NCBI RefSeq assembly: GCF_018381315.1
Contig: NZ_JAGZSD010000016.1
Location: 1-64,000 of the forward strand
DNA: 64,000 bases
Reading direction: 5' to 3'
Source of the DNA: Anaerostipes sp.
GTDB taxonomy: Bacteria; Bacillota; Clostridia; Lachnospirales; Lachnospiraceae
The notes below the pieces were generated by a model. It did not search any database. It had not been told where the DNA came from and saw nothing but the letters and a program-made list of their open reading frames with translations. Positions within the stretch are counted from its first letter, which is position 1. Every line of letters begins with the position of its first letter. Both the position numbers and the translations under genes were made by a program. Below, piece after piece: positions 25,457-35,321 of the stretch.

Positions 25457-25711
25457 TCATTCACTTTTTTGTGAAGGCGGATCTGATTCTTTTTCCTCCT
25501 TTTTCCACATTGCATACGTATACACTGCCTGCGCTATAAATATAACAATCAACAATGCTGGGAACCATATTGGTAAAATAGAATACTGTGCAAGGAACGG
25601 TGAAAGGATACAAAAAATTATTACAAGAGGCAGCATCCATAATGTCCGTTTAAATTTACCCTTATAATCAAGGTCCCAATAGCTGAACTTTTTTTGTGTA
25701 TCTTTTTTCAT
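25457..25711 (-). CDS. Small two-helix membrane protein, unknown
   Basis: 84 residues. A charged N-terminus (MKKDTQKKFSYWDLDYKGKFKR) leads into two hydrophobic helices, about 26-46 and 50-68, and an acidic/lysine-rich tail KKEEKESDPPSQKSE. I do not recognise a family. GGAGG precedes the ATG. It starts 22 bp after the end of the large secreted protein gene and is likely cotranscribed, so it may help in that protein's anchoring or be unrelated. Confidence 0.6.
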   Translation of the reverse strand: MKKDTQKKFSYWDLDYKGKFKRTLWMLPLVIIFCILSPFLAQYSILPIWFPALLIVIFIAQAVYTYAMWKKEEKESDPPSQKSE

Positions 25712-25733
25712 AATTCATATCCTCCTTCCCTGT

Positions 25734-28028
25734 TTAATCAAGCCTCACTTTATAGGTTTTTGCGACTTTTCCCTTTTTAATAAATACTACCAGCCCATAA
25801 TTGCCCCTGATAAATCCCCATTCCTTATAGCCTTTCTTTGCTTTTCTTTTATAAACAGGTCTTCCCCAAGTAGTCAGTACAGCCTTTTTAGCAGACATCC
25901 CGACTTTTATGCTCCGGCCGATATAGATCCCCTTTGTTGTACTTGCTCTTTGATCCCCGTATTTATCATAAATAATAACTTTAATACTTTTTCCAGCTTT
26001 TTTCTTGGGAAGTTTTACTTTAATCGTTTCATTAAATTTTTTACCCTTAATTTTTCTGGTTATGGTCTTGCCGCTGACTTTAATCTTCAGCTTGTCTGTT
26101 TTCTCTGCTCCTGTACATTGGATATTGGCATATTTTGTTTTTGTAAACTGCGTATTTTTAACCTTGACCTTACAGTAAGACTTCTTAATAGTAGTATTGA
26201 TTATTTTGTAGTAGCCATTTGGCGCCACTGCTTTTATATAAACTTTTGTACCTGTTCTAAAGATAGGTATATCAATGGAGAAATCTCCATCATTGTCTGC
26301 AGTATCATTAAATGTACGATTTCCTATTTTTACAGTTATCTTTGTTTTAGGAAGTGTTTCACCCCACATCATACCGTCAGCATACTCCGTGCCGCTATTT
26401 AACTTAAATTTAATCGGTTTATTTTTAATGGCAGAAGAAGCATATACTTTGTAACCATCTTTATCCTCCAAAGTGACCGTAACCTTTGATCCCACTTTTT
26501 GCTGAGGAAAAGATATATTATAGACACGTTCCATATCTTCATTATACTTAACTGTTCCATTATAGGTTTTTCCGTTAACTGTGGCACGTACACTGGCAAG
26601 ATCTGCATAATAGTCCTGATCAATATACAGGCTTCCGGATATATGATTTACAGATAAATTTTTGATTGTCACTTTATTCTCTTTTTTAACAACAGTTCTA
26701 GTAATGGTATTAGTGTAGCTTCCGTTGGATGTCTCATACCAAAATTTAATTTTGGTTCCAACCGGCTGGGGCGGATATGACACATATACACTGTCATAAC
26801 TATGGTTTGGAAAATCACCATAATAGATTTTTCCGTTGATTTCGGCACATAATCTGTCATAAAATGGCGGTTCTCCGGATGCCCGGCTAGGCCCCGCATG
26901 ATGAAAGTATTCTTCTGTTTTCTTTCTTGCATTGTCGTTTTGGACTGCTTTTTGTATTTCTTCTGTGCAGCATCCATGAGCATCATATGCTGTTAAGGAT
27001 ATGATAGTTCCTTCTTTTTGAGAAGGATAATTTAAGGTGCAGCTTTGGTTTTCAACAGAACTGCGATACTCATTTTTCCCAATTTTAGCAACCACATAAA
27101 CACTATTCTCAGGAGCCTCAATTGTTATCTTTTTTGGATAACTATGCCATGTTCTCGTATCTCCCCATGATAAGTCACACGCTTCTATGGTAATTGTTTC
27201 TAATTGCTTTATGCTTCCATCCTCTGACTCCAGCCACAATTCAACACGTTGACCAACCGGCTGAACCGGATATTTAATAAAAGGCTGACTGCTTTTATGA
27301 TCCCTTCCATATACTGAATAATAATCTTTTCGGTCAATTCTTGCATGCAAACGAACATCACTACCAAGTGTATACCCAGAAATCTCACTTCTGGTAGCTT
27401 CCACACTAGCAATATGCAGCTTGGTATTTTCTATTTCAAACTCTTCCGTCTTCTGACAGTATCCGTCTCCCCAAGTAACTTGTATTTTGTCTCCTACATT
27501 CTGAGCCGGATAGTCTACCTGCATCATTCCGTCCTCGTTAACTTTTCCCACATACACTTTCCCTATTCCAATGTCCACAGAAACTTTATTAACTATTCCC
27601 TTACTATATGCTTTTGCAGTAAACCGCTTCGGTCTTGCCTCTGGGTCTGACAGATATAAGTCATGGGGCTTTAACGTATCTGAATCTGTCATAGTCTTTT
27701 TTCCATCTGCAGTTTCAAGATAAACACTGACTTCTGTACCTGATTTAAAACCTTTGTCCAATGTCATTTCAAAGTCCTGGGATACTCTCGTAAGCTTAAT
27801 CTCTTTTGTATAGATGTCTGATCCGGCTGTAATATGTACCGTAACAGTCTGTTCTGCATCTACATTGGAAACAGACAAATTTAGCTGATTGTGGTTTATA
27901 AGATCGATAGACACTTTCCAAGTTAAATCAGCTGCTGCCCTTACTGCAGGCATATGATAAACATTTCCTGACAGTATAACTGCTGCAGTCAAAAGTACAC
28001 ATAGAAATTTTTTTAGAATTTGTTTCAT
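25734..28028 (-). CDS. Secreted protein built from about eight tandem beta-type repeats
   Basis: 764 residues with a signal peptide (MKQILKKFLCVLLTAAVILS, likely cleaved after VRA-A near 32). The mature part repeats every 80-90 residues around a motif of the form YPxQxxGxxIxVxxxDxxG, at about 94, 173, 253, 334, 418, 507, 587 and 673. The last two copies are diverged and lysine-rich. The last 60 residues form another module (VGMSAKKAVLTTWGRPVYKR...GLVVFIKKGKV) reminiscent of SmpA/OmlA-like segments. There is no LPxTG or catalytic motif. It resembles Ig-like surface adhesin or matrix proteins. The precise family is not recognised. Confidence 0.75.
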   Translation of the reverse strand: MKQILKKFLCVLLTAAVILSGNVYHMPAVRAAADLTWKVSIDLINHNQLNLSVSNVDAEQTVTVHITAGSDIYTKEIKLTRVSQDFEMTLDKGFKSGTEVSVYLETADGKKTMTDSDTLKPHDLYLSDPEARPKRFTAKAYSKGIVNKVSVDIGIGKVYVGKVNEDGMMQVDYPAQNVGDKIQVTWGDGYCQKTEEFEIENTKLHIASVEATRSEISGYTLGSDVRLHARIDRKDYYSVYGRDHKSSQPFIKYPVQPVGQRVELWLESEDGSIKQLETITIEACDLSWGDTRTWHSYPKKITIEAPENSVYVVAKIGKNEYRSSVENQSCTLNYPSQKEGTIISLTAYDAHGCCTEEIQKAVQNDNARKKTEEYFHHAGPSRASGEPPFYDRLCAEINGKIYYGDFPNHSYDSVYVSYPPQPVGTKIKFWYETSNGSYTNTITRTVVKKENKVTIKNLSVNHISGSLYIDQDYYADLASVRATVNGKTYNGTVKYNEDMERVYNISFPQQKVGSKVTVTLEDKDGYKVYASSAIKNKPIKFKLNSGTEYADGMMWGETLPKTKITVKIGNRTFNDTADNDGDFSIDIPIFRTGTKVYIKAVAPNGYYKIINTTIKKSYCKVKVKNTQFTKTKYANIQCTGAEKTDKLKIKVSGKTITRKIKGKKFNETIKVKLPKKKAGKSIKVIIYDKYGDQRASTTKGIYIGRSIKVGMSAKKAVLTTWGRPVYKRKAKKGYKEWGFIRGNYGLVVFIKKGKVAKTYKVRLD

Positions 28029-28220
28029 AATTCTCTCCCTCCTAAATATGTAATTATGTTACTCCTTATTGTATTTCTATTATATCATCCTGACCAAAAA
28101 ACACCACAAGAAAAGAAACTGCCGCCTTATTATATGACATCTGTTTTATTGTCTGTTACAATATATAAGAATCACTGCGCTTGTATAGGACAAATTCATG
28201 AGATTTAAAAGGAGTGTATT

Positions 28221-29048
28221 TTGCAGAATATAATAGAACTTAAAAATATCACACATTCATACCACGAAGAAACTACACTTCAGAATCTGAATCTGCATGT
28301 ATCTTCAAGTCAGTCCATCGCTTTTACAGGCCGCAACGGCTGCGGAAAAAGTACACTATTAAAGATCCTCGCAGGACTGATTCAGCCTACACAGGGCAAG
28401 GTTATATATCACCGTGATCTGCTCTTTCACTATGTACCTGAAAGATTTCCTAAAATGAACCTTACTGCAAGACAATATCTGATTCATATGGGGAAATTGG
28501 ACGGTTTGACTAATTCGGAAGCAGACATAAAGGTTAAGACATTGTGTAAAGATTTCTTCCTCTCTGAGATGATCGACCTTTCAATGAAACATTTATCAAA
28601 AGGAAGCCTGCAGAAGGTATCCGTAATCCAGGCCCTCCTAAAAAGACCGGATGTGCTTCTTCTGGACGAGCCGCTGTCAGGCCAGGATACCGATTCTCAA
28701 AATGTATTTATAGAAAAGATGAACAGGCTGCGCAGACAGGGAACCGCCATTATCATGTCCTGCCATGAACAGTATTTGACAGACAGCATCTCTGATACGG
28801 TCTATAGAATATTAGATAAGAAATTGCTCCGGACAGATGACAAAATAAGTTCCGGAAGCAGACATTATATTCTATGGTTTGAAAAGGGCAGCGGCAGCCG
28901 TCTGCCTGAGAATTGTGCAGAACGGATAACCAGCTGCGGTGAACAGTATAAAATGGAAGTTCAGGAGTTTGAAAGCAATCAGCTGATTGCCTGTATGATA
29001 CAGGAAGGATGGTTATTGAGGGGGATGGAAAATGCAGATCATCAGTGA
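28221..29048 (+). CDS. ABC transporter ATP-binding protein
   Basis: 275 residues from a TTG start preceded by AAAGGAG. Walker A GRNGCGKST (near 38-46), signature LSKGSLQKV (near 125-133) and Walker B VLLLDEPLSGQD (near 144-155) are present. Downstream residues 200-275 form an extra C-terminal region. It overlaps the membrane protein gene by 17 bp, so the two form one small exporter or similar system. Cargo unknown. The divergent gene is the secreted repeat protein; the 190-bp spacer 28029-28220 holds both promoters but no strong consensus boxes. Confidence 0.9.
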   Translation: MQNIIELKNITHSYHEETTLQNLNLHVSSSQSIAFTGRNGCGKSTLLKILAGLIQPTQGKVIYHRDLLFHYVPERFPKMNLTARQYLIHMGKLDGLTNSEADIKVKTLCKDFFLSEMIDLSMKHLSKGSLQKVSVIQALLKRPDVLLLDEPLSGQDTDSQNVFIEKMNRLRRQGTAIIMSCHEQYLTDSISDTVYRILDKKLLRTDDKISSGSRHYILWFEKGSGSRLPENCAERITSCGEQYKMEVQEFESNQLIACMIQEGWLLRGMENADHQ

Positions 29049-29760
29049 ACTGATAAAATATCATTGGCGGCAGTACTTAAAAACGAATAAATTTGTTATG
29101 CCCTTTGCTGCTCTTATTATTATGCTTTTTACTCTCTACTCATCAAAACCAGTGGAAGTAACGGACAGTTTTATAAGTTCCTGTCAGTTTGTATTCCTGA
29201 TTGCCTCATGGATCGGTATTTCTCTCACCGGTCTTGAAGATCCAGTTTCTGAACAGATCATAATCTTAAGGATAAAAAGCCATAAAAACTATTATATTAT
29301 CCATACACTTTTTCTGCTGAGCATAAGTGCAGCCACTTCTGTTATCTGTACTGCAGTGCCTGTACTGATCAATCTGCTGAACGATGGACAGCTGTTTAGC
29401 CGTCCCCTTTTAGTTTCGGACATCATAACCGGATTCTATTTGCTGTTCTTATCTGTATTTCTTGGATGCACTCTTGGAGAGCTGTCTCATCCAAGAATTA
29501 TCCGGGACAGGAAATCAGCACTGCTGCTTATATTATTTATTGACATAGTGTCGTTCATAAAGACTGCTTTAATCACAGGCTTCCCGGTCTTAAAGTTTAT
29601 TCTTTGGATCGTACCTCCGATAAGCCTGCTCCCTTCTGTCTTTTCCAATCACAGATATTTTTTATTGCCTGCAGTGGCTGCTGTCAGTGCTGTCTTAATT
29701 CTGTACAGCTGCGTATTGGCTCTAGTAAAAATCCAACTCTTAACAAAGAAGAAGTTTTAA
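29032..29760 (+). CDS. ABC transporter membrane component
   Basis: 242 residues with about six membrane helices and a short cytoplasmic N-terminus (ISELIKYHWRQYLKTNKFVMPF), similar in plan to ABC-2-type single-domain permeases. The family cannot be given precisely. It overlaps its ATPase gene by 17 bp and is followed by a terminator. Confidence 0.72.
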   Translation: MQIISELIKYHWRQYLKTNKFVMPFAALIIMLFTLYSSKPVEVTDSFISSCQFVFLIASWIGISLTGLEDPVSEQIIILRIKSHKNYYIIHTLFLLSISAATSVICTAVPVLINLLNDGQLFSRPLLVSDIITGFYLLFLSVFLGCTLGELSHPRIIRDRKSALLLILFIDIVSFIKTALITGFPVLKFILWIVPPISLLPSVFSNHRYFLLPAVAAVSAVLILYSCVLALVKIQLLTKKKF

Positions 29761-29764
29761 GACT

Positions 29765-29795
29765 AAAAATCCCGGATCATCTGTCCGGGATTTTG
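29765..29795. terminator. Terminator after the ABC transporter
   Basis: AAAATCCCGGA (29765-29775) pairs with TCCGGGATTTT (29783-29793), followed by a T-rich tail. It can act in both directions. Confidence 0.85.
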
Positions 29796-29817
29796 TCTGT
29801 ATTCTAATATTTGTTTT

Positions 29818-30009
29818 TTACTTATTTATCTCAATGTGAAGATTCCTTTTATCACAGACTGCAATCACTCCCATGAGTGACTTGGCATCAATGCAGGTGT
29901 ACTCGTTCACCAATCTGACCGGGTACCTGCTTTTCTCCATCTGACACACAAATTTAATGATCTCCTTCAGACTGTGAAAGCGTATCTCTGTTTTATCCAC
30001 TTCAATCAC
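29818..30009 (-). CDS. Degenerate HPr-like small protein
   Basis: 63 residues. The segment CIDAKSLMGVIAV matches the HPr region around the regulatory serine (KSIMGVMSL), and the following RNLHIEIN fits the next HPr strand. The expected GIHARPA phosphohistidine loop is absent; the equivalent region reads IRFHSLKEIIKF, and the protein is shorter than normal HPr (about 87). It is therefore unlikely to be a general phosphocarrier, although the serine that HPr kinase would modify is kept. ATG 30009 follows a weak GCAGGTGATTG sequence. Confidence 0.6.
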   Translation of the reverse strand: MIEVDKTEIRFHSLKEIIKFVCQMEKSRYPVRLVNEYTCIDAKSLMGVIAVCDKRNLHIEINK

Positions 30010-30053
30010 CTGCTTTCATCTATTGATGAAATTCTTGCCATAATCTGGATGTT

Positions 30054-30647
30054 TTATACATGATGCGGTTTATTTTTTCTTATCCGGAACAGAATTCTGT
30101 TTACATAAAATAATGCGTATCCCAGCATAAGAAAGATAACTGTAAGTAAGAAAACAAACATCATACAGTACATGTATCCATGGCTCTCTGCGTTCAAAAA
30201 AAAGTAAATATAATTGCCGGTAACCTTTCCGAAGACTGCTGCAAAAACCAGATATGCCCCAGGCATAAAGAAAATACTCAGAACACTGCTGCTTTCCGCA
30301 GATTCATTCATATCACAGAATATAAAATAATAAATTGCCATGAAGGAAGGATTCAGCATATGTAAAAACAGAAACATCCCTTTGAAGTCAAAGACATCAT
30401 GAAACGCTGTACATACAAAAAGCACCAGTGCTAAGAGCATCGTAACATCCAGGTATAAAATATTCGGGACTTTTCTTTCAAAAATTAAGGCTGCTGCAGT
30501 CCCCAGAAGAAAAAGTCCTGCAAAAAAATTGCTCAGAAAGGTCAGCTCATAGATACGATCAACTCTTTCCCGGTAACAATACAGAGAAGTAAAAATAAAC
30601 AATATTGCCAGACCTAATGTAATAACCAGCATAAACTTTTTTCTCAT
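30054..30647 (-). CDS. Six-helix membrane protein, Pr6Pr/AIG1-like
   Basis: 197 residues with about six membrane helices. The pattern LTFLSNFFAGLFLL, a His-containing FLHMLNPSFMAIYYFIF segment, and PGAYLVFAAVFG...YIYFFLNAESHGY resembles the Pr6Pr (FAR-17a/AIG1-like) family in my reading. Some eukaryotic members hydrolyse fatty acid esters; bacterial members are uncharacterised. It stands alone on the minus strand. Alternative: an unrelated multispan protein. Confidence 0.45.
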   Translation of the reverse strand: MRKKFMLVITLGLAILFIFTSLYCYRERVDRIYELTFLSNFFAGLFLLGTAAALIFERKVPNILYLDVTMLLALVLFVCTAFHDVFDFKGMFLFLHMLNPSFMAIYYFIFCDMNESAESSSVLSIFFMPGAYLVFAAVFGKVTGNYIYFFLNAESHGYMYCMMFVFLLTVIFLMLGYALFYVNRILFRIRKNKPHHV

Positions 30648-30729
30648 AAAAATGTTTCCCTGGACTTAAATTGTTACTTCCATTATATCTTTCAATTTTC
30701 AGGTTATGACACATTTGCTCAGCTTTTGA

Positions 30730-32166
<1,437 letters not shown>

Positions 32167-34104
32167 CTATTTCAGCACATTCAATAACGGACCGCCTGCT
32201 TTGATCTGCTCCGAGCCAGTTTCAACTACATCCAGAAAGTCGTCAGAGTTTGAAACCAGTACAGGCGTTTCAAGACAGTAGCCTTTGCTCTCAACAAATT
32301 CCTTGTCAAAGGTTATCAGCAGTTGTCCCTTTTCCACCCGGTCCCCCTGCTTTATCATGGCCTGAAAGCCTTCACCGTTTAACTGCACAGTGTCCAGCCC
32401 TATGTGGATCAGTATCTGGATACCGTCATCGGTTTCGATGCCCAAGGCATGAAGGGTCGGGAAAAGGGCTGACACGACACCGGAGGCAGGGGCAAAAACC
32501 TTTCCTTCTTCCGGAAGTACGGCTGCTCCTTTTCCAAGCACCCCTGAAGCGAAAGCCGCATCCCTGACAGATTCCAGCTTTAATACTTGGCCTTTCATCG
32601 GGCTTGCAATCTCCAGCTGCTTGACCATCCTTTTCTGTCCTTCTCCTTGTTCTTCCATGCTGCCGGCATGCTGATGTTCTGCTGTCTGTACAGTTACTGC
32701 TTCCTTTTCTTTATAGAAGATCATAGTTGCAGCAAACCCCAAAACCATACTGATGACAACTCCCATAACCGCCACGATCAGATTTCCCATACTGCCGTCC
32801 GGTTCAATCATTGCAGGGAATTCAAAGATTCCCATACCGCCCATCATGAATTTCCTGAAATTAAAGGCTCCATAAAAACCTCCTCCGATCCCGCCTACGA
32901 TACAGCTGATGATAAACGGTTTTTTCAAAGGAAGTAAGATTCCATAAATAGCCGGCTCCGTGACTCCAAAAATACCGGAAATAAAATTCGGGACTGCCAT
33001 TTCTTTTATCTGTTTATTTTTCGTTTTAAAAAAGACTGCCAAAACCACCGCCGATGTAGCAAAGGTACAGGCAAAAAACGGCATCATGACGTTGTCAAAT
33101 CCATTTGTCATAATATTGTTGATATACACTGGAATGAATCCCCAGTGCAGCCCGAAGATTACAAGAATCTGCCAGGTAAGCCCCACAATCGCTCCTGCAA
33201 GCATTGGGCTGAAGTTTCTGACTGTCATGACTGCTTCAGCTATAACAGCAGAGCCGAAAGTTGCCAAAGGCCCGATCACCAGCAGGCCTGCCGGTATTGC
33301 CACAAGCAGTGTGAGCATAGGAACAAAAAAGAACTTGATTAAATCAGGGATAAATTTTTTAAAAAACTTCTCACATTTTGATGCAAAGTAAACTACAAAG
33401 ATAACAGGGATCACCGTTCCTGTATAATCCATGCCTATAAGAGGAATGCCGAAGAAATCTGTGTATACTTTAGATTCAAACATTGTTCCGCCGAACAGCG
33501 TATACAGGGCTTTTCCTCCTCCGGATAAGGCACTGTTCTGAATGGCCGGATAACACATGATGGCTCCGATTACCAAACCAAGCATTGGCTTTAAGTTAAA
33601 TTTTTTTGCTGCTGTGTATCCAAGGAACAGCGGCAGGAAGTTAAACAGTCCGTCACCGATGGCATTTAAAATAAGGTAGCCTCCGCAGGTATCTGAATAC
33701 AGCCCTGCTGCAACAAATAAGGCATTCAGCCCTTTTACCATACCGCATGCAGCCATGATGCCAAGAATCGGCTGGAAAATGCCTGAAATCGTGTCAATGG
33801 CCCTGTTAAACAGACTTCCGGAGGGTTTCTCCTCCTGATCTGTTTGGCCTTCTTCCAGTCCAAGCAAGGGCATCACCTCCGCATAAACATCCGGTACATG
33901 ATTTCCGATGACCACCTGATACTGACCGCCGCTTTTCATCACTGTGACCACGCCTTCCATGTTTTTGAGCGCGTCATCGTCTGCCTTGTTTTCATCCTTC
34001 AGCTTAAACCTTAGTCTTGTGATGCAGTGAACAAGACTGCTGACGTTTTCCTTTCCACCTACATTTTTGACAATTTCTTTTGCCAGTGTTTCGTACTTAC
34101 CCAT
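32167..34104 (-). CDS. Beta-glucoside PTS permease, EIIBCA
   Basis: 645 residues from ATG 34104, which follows GGAGG; an ATG at 34176 is in frame but is upstream of the antiterminator site. EIIB has the phospho-Cys in SLVHCITRLRFKL (near 26). The EIIC membrane domain spans about 105-460. The C-terminal EIIA is Glc-type with phospho-His in ILIHIGLDTVQLNG (near 570). It imports and phosphorylates aryl- or alkyl-beta-glucosides. The order with the antiterminator and phosphoglucosidase is the classic bgl arrangement. Confidence 0.95.
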   Translation of the reverse strand: MGKYETLAKEIVKNVGGKENVSSLVHCITRLRFKLKDENKADDDALKNMEGVVTVMKSGGQYQVVIGNHVPDVYAEVMPLLGLEEGQTDQEEKPSGSLFNRAIDTISGIFQPILGIMAACGMVKGLNALFVAAGLYSDTCGGYLILNAIGDGLFNFLPLFLGYTAAKKFNLKPMLGLVIGAIMCYPAIQNSALSGGGKALYTLFGGTMFESKVYTDFFGIPLIGMDYTGTVIPVIFVVYFASKCEKFFKKFIPDLIKFFFVPMLTLLVAIPAGLLVIGPLATFGSAVIAEAVMTVRNFSPMLAGAIVGLTWQILVIFGLHWGFIPVYINNIMTNGFDNVMMPFFACTFATSAVVLAVFFKTKNKQIKEMAVPNFISGIFGVTEPAIYGILLPLKKPFIISCIVGGIGGGFYGAFNFRKFMMGGMGIFEFPAMIEPDGSMGNLIVAVMGVVISMVLGFAATMIFYKEKEAVTVQTAEHQHAGSMEEQGEGQKRMVKQLEIASPMKGQVLKLESVRDAAFASGVLGKGAAVLPEEGKVFAPASGVVSALFPTLHALGIETDDGIQILIHIGLDTVQLNGEGFQAMIKQGDRVEKGQLLITFDKEFVESKGYCLETPVLVSNSDDFLDVVETGSEQIKAGGPLLNVLK

Positions 34105-34139
34105 TTTCTTACCTCCATTTAATGAATTTATATTATGAA

Positions 34140-34166
34140 GGTTTGGCCAACCAAATGTCACCATCC
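34140..34166 (-). promoter_or_regulatory. Second RNA antiterminator-like (RAT) site before the PTS gene
   Basis: On the minus strand GGATGGTGAC at the 5' end and TTGGCCAAACC at the 3' end follow the RAT pattern (GGAT-GT-AC ... GGCAAAACC), 35 bp before the PTS start and after the antiterminator stop. A following terminator is not obvious, so internal antitermination is only probable. Confidence 0.5.
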
Positions 34167-34188
34167 TGGCGTACATGATAATTAATAT

Positions 34189-35037
34189 TTAGTGCTTTTT
34201 TGTTTTATTGATAACTCGTTCAATATGAATTGTCAGGTAGAGCTGTTCCTCTTTTGACAGGTCATATTCATATTTTCCTGAGATAAACTGTGTAATCTTT
34301 TCAGTACACCGGAAAGCGTCCGGATACTTTTCCTTAATCACATCCCACAGGCCGTCACTGTTTTCTTCCACATAAGCTGTGTGTTCTGTCAGACGCTTTG
34401 CAAAAAATTTCAGATGTGTTACAAAGCGGTAGTAGTAAACGTCATCCTCATCAAATTCTATCCTGAAAAAATACTTTACAATATTAACCACTTCCTGCAT
34501 GATCCGCGTGATTTCATACATGTTGTGCATGGTATCATCATCCATCTGGGCATTGGCGAGGTGAAGGGCAATGAAGCCGGCTTCATCCTCCGGGAGACGG
34601 ACCTTGCATTTTTCTTCAATCAAATCCAGAGCCCAGAGTCCCACCTGATATTCATCCCGGTAGAATCTTCTGATGTCCCACAGCAGAACATTTTTTACTG
34701 TAACTCCGTCCAAAAACCGGACAATGGAAGTATGTACGTGATCAATAAGTGAAATATAAACCATATCGTTCAGTTTTTTCCCCAACCTTGTTTTCGCCTC
34801 TGATATGATCTCTTCCCCGATAGCAATGTGCTCCATTGGAACATCCTGTATCAGTACCTGAAACTTATTATGGGCTTCCGGCCCGGAAAGAAAGAAGGTT
34901 TTGTCTATAGCGTCGGGGCTTACATCATCACCCGCTCCTTTTTTAAAGCAGATCCCTCTCCCCATAACAATCTTTTCCTGGCCATCTTCATCTAAAACCA
35001 CTGCTACATTGTTGTTCAGAGCTTTAAATATCTTCAT
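34189..35037 (-). CDS. BglG/LicT-family transcriptional antiterminator
   Basis: 282 residues. The N-terminal co-antiterminator RNA-binding domain begins MKIFKALNNNVAVVLDEDGQEKIVMGRGICFKK; two PRD domains follow (about 65-170 and 171-280), with DHVH and AGFIALHLANAQ in PRD1 and a second His pair near LTIHIERVI in PRD2. It binds the RAT in its own leader and lets transcription pass when beta-glucosides are present. GGAGG precedes ATG 35037. Confidence 0.93.
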   Translation of the reverse strand: MKIFKALNNNVAVVLDEDGQEKIVMGRGICFKKGAGDDVSPDAIDKTFFLSGPEAHNKFQVLIQDVPMEHIAIGEEIISEAKTRLGKKLNDMVYISLIDHVHTSIVRFLDGVTVKNVLLWDIRRFYRDEYQVGLWALDLIEEKCKVRLPEDEAGFIALHLANAQMDDDTMHNMYEITRIMQEVVNIVKYFFRIEFDEDDVYYYRFVTHLKFFAKRLTEHTAYVEENSDGLWDVIKEKYPDAFRCTEKITQFISGKYEYDLSKEEQLYLTIHIERVINKTKKH

Positions 35038-35141
35038 TTGCCTTCCTCCCTATCCGGTTTGCCAATATCACTGCAGAATGTCCTCTCAAAGGGCATAATG
35101 CATATCAGCATGACAAAGTTTTTCCTGATAAAATAAATAAC

Positions 35142-35231
35142 AAAAACCTATGTACACAAATAAATCCGAAAGCCTCAGCTTTCAAAAAATATCTCTGTAC
35201 ATAGGTTTAGCTTACATCTCAATCACTATCC
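35142..35231 (-). promoter_or_regulatory. RAT antiterminator overlapping an intrinsic terminator in the bgl leader
   Basis: On the minus strand the 28-base stretch 35231-35204 begins GGATAGTGATTG and ends TAAGCTAAACC, close to the LicT RAT consensus. Its 3' end overlaps the left arm of a terminator: TGTACATAGGTT (35196-35207 on plus) pairs with AACCTATGTACA (35145-35156), with an inner GAAAGC/GCTTTC helix and a T-run. RAT folding would exclude the terminator. This is the classical LicT/BglG switch. Confidence 0.88.
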
Positions 35232-35244
35232 TATTTATGGATAA

Positions 35245-35273
35245 ATCTTAACATGGTTTACGCAGGAAGTCAA
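35245..35273 (-). promoter_or_regulatory. Sigma-A promoter of the bgl operon
   Basis: TTGACT (35273-35268) and TAAGAT (35250-35245) on the minus strand with a 17-bp spacer, 14 bp ahead of the RAT site. Confidence 0.8.
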
Positions 35274-35321
35274 TTCTTATTTACCCTCTTTGTGCCCTTT
35301 CAGCAGACATTCTCACCTGTT

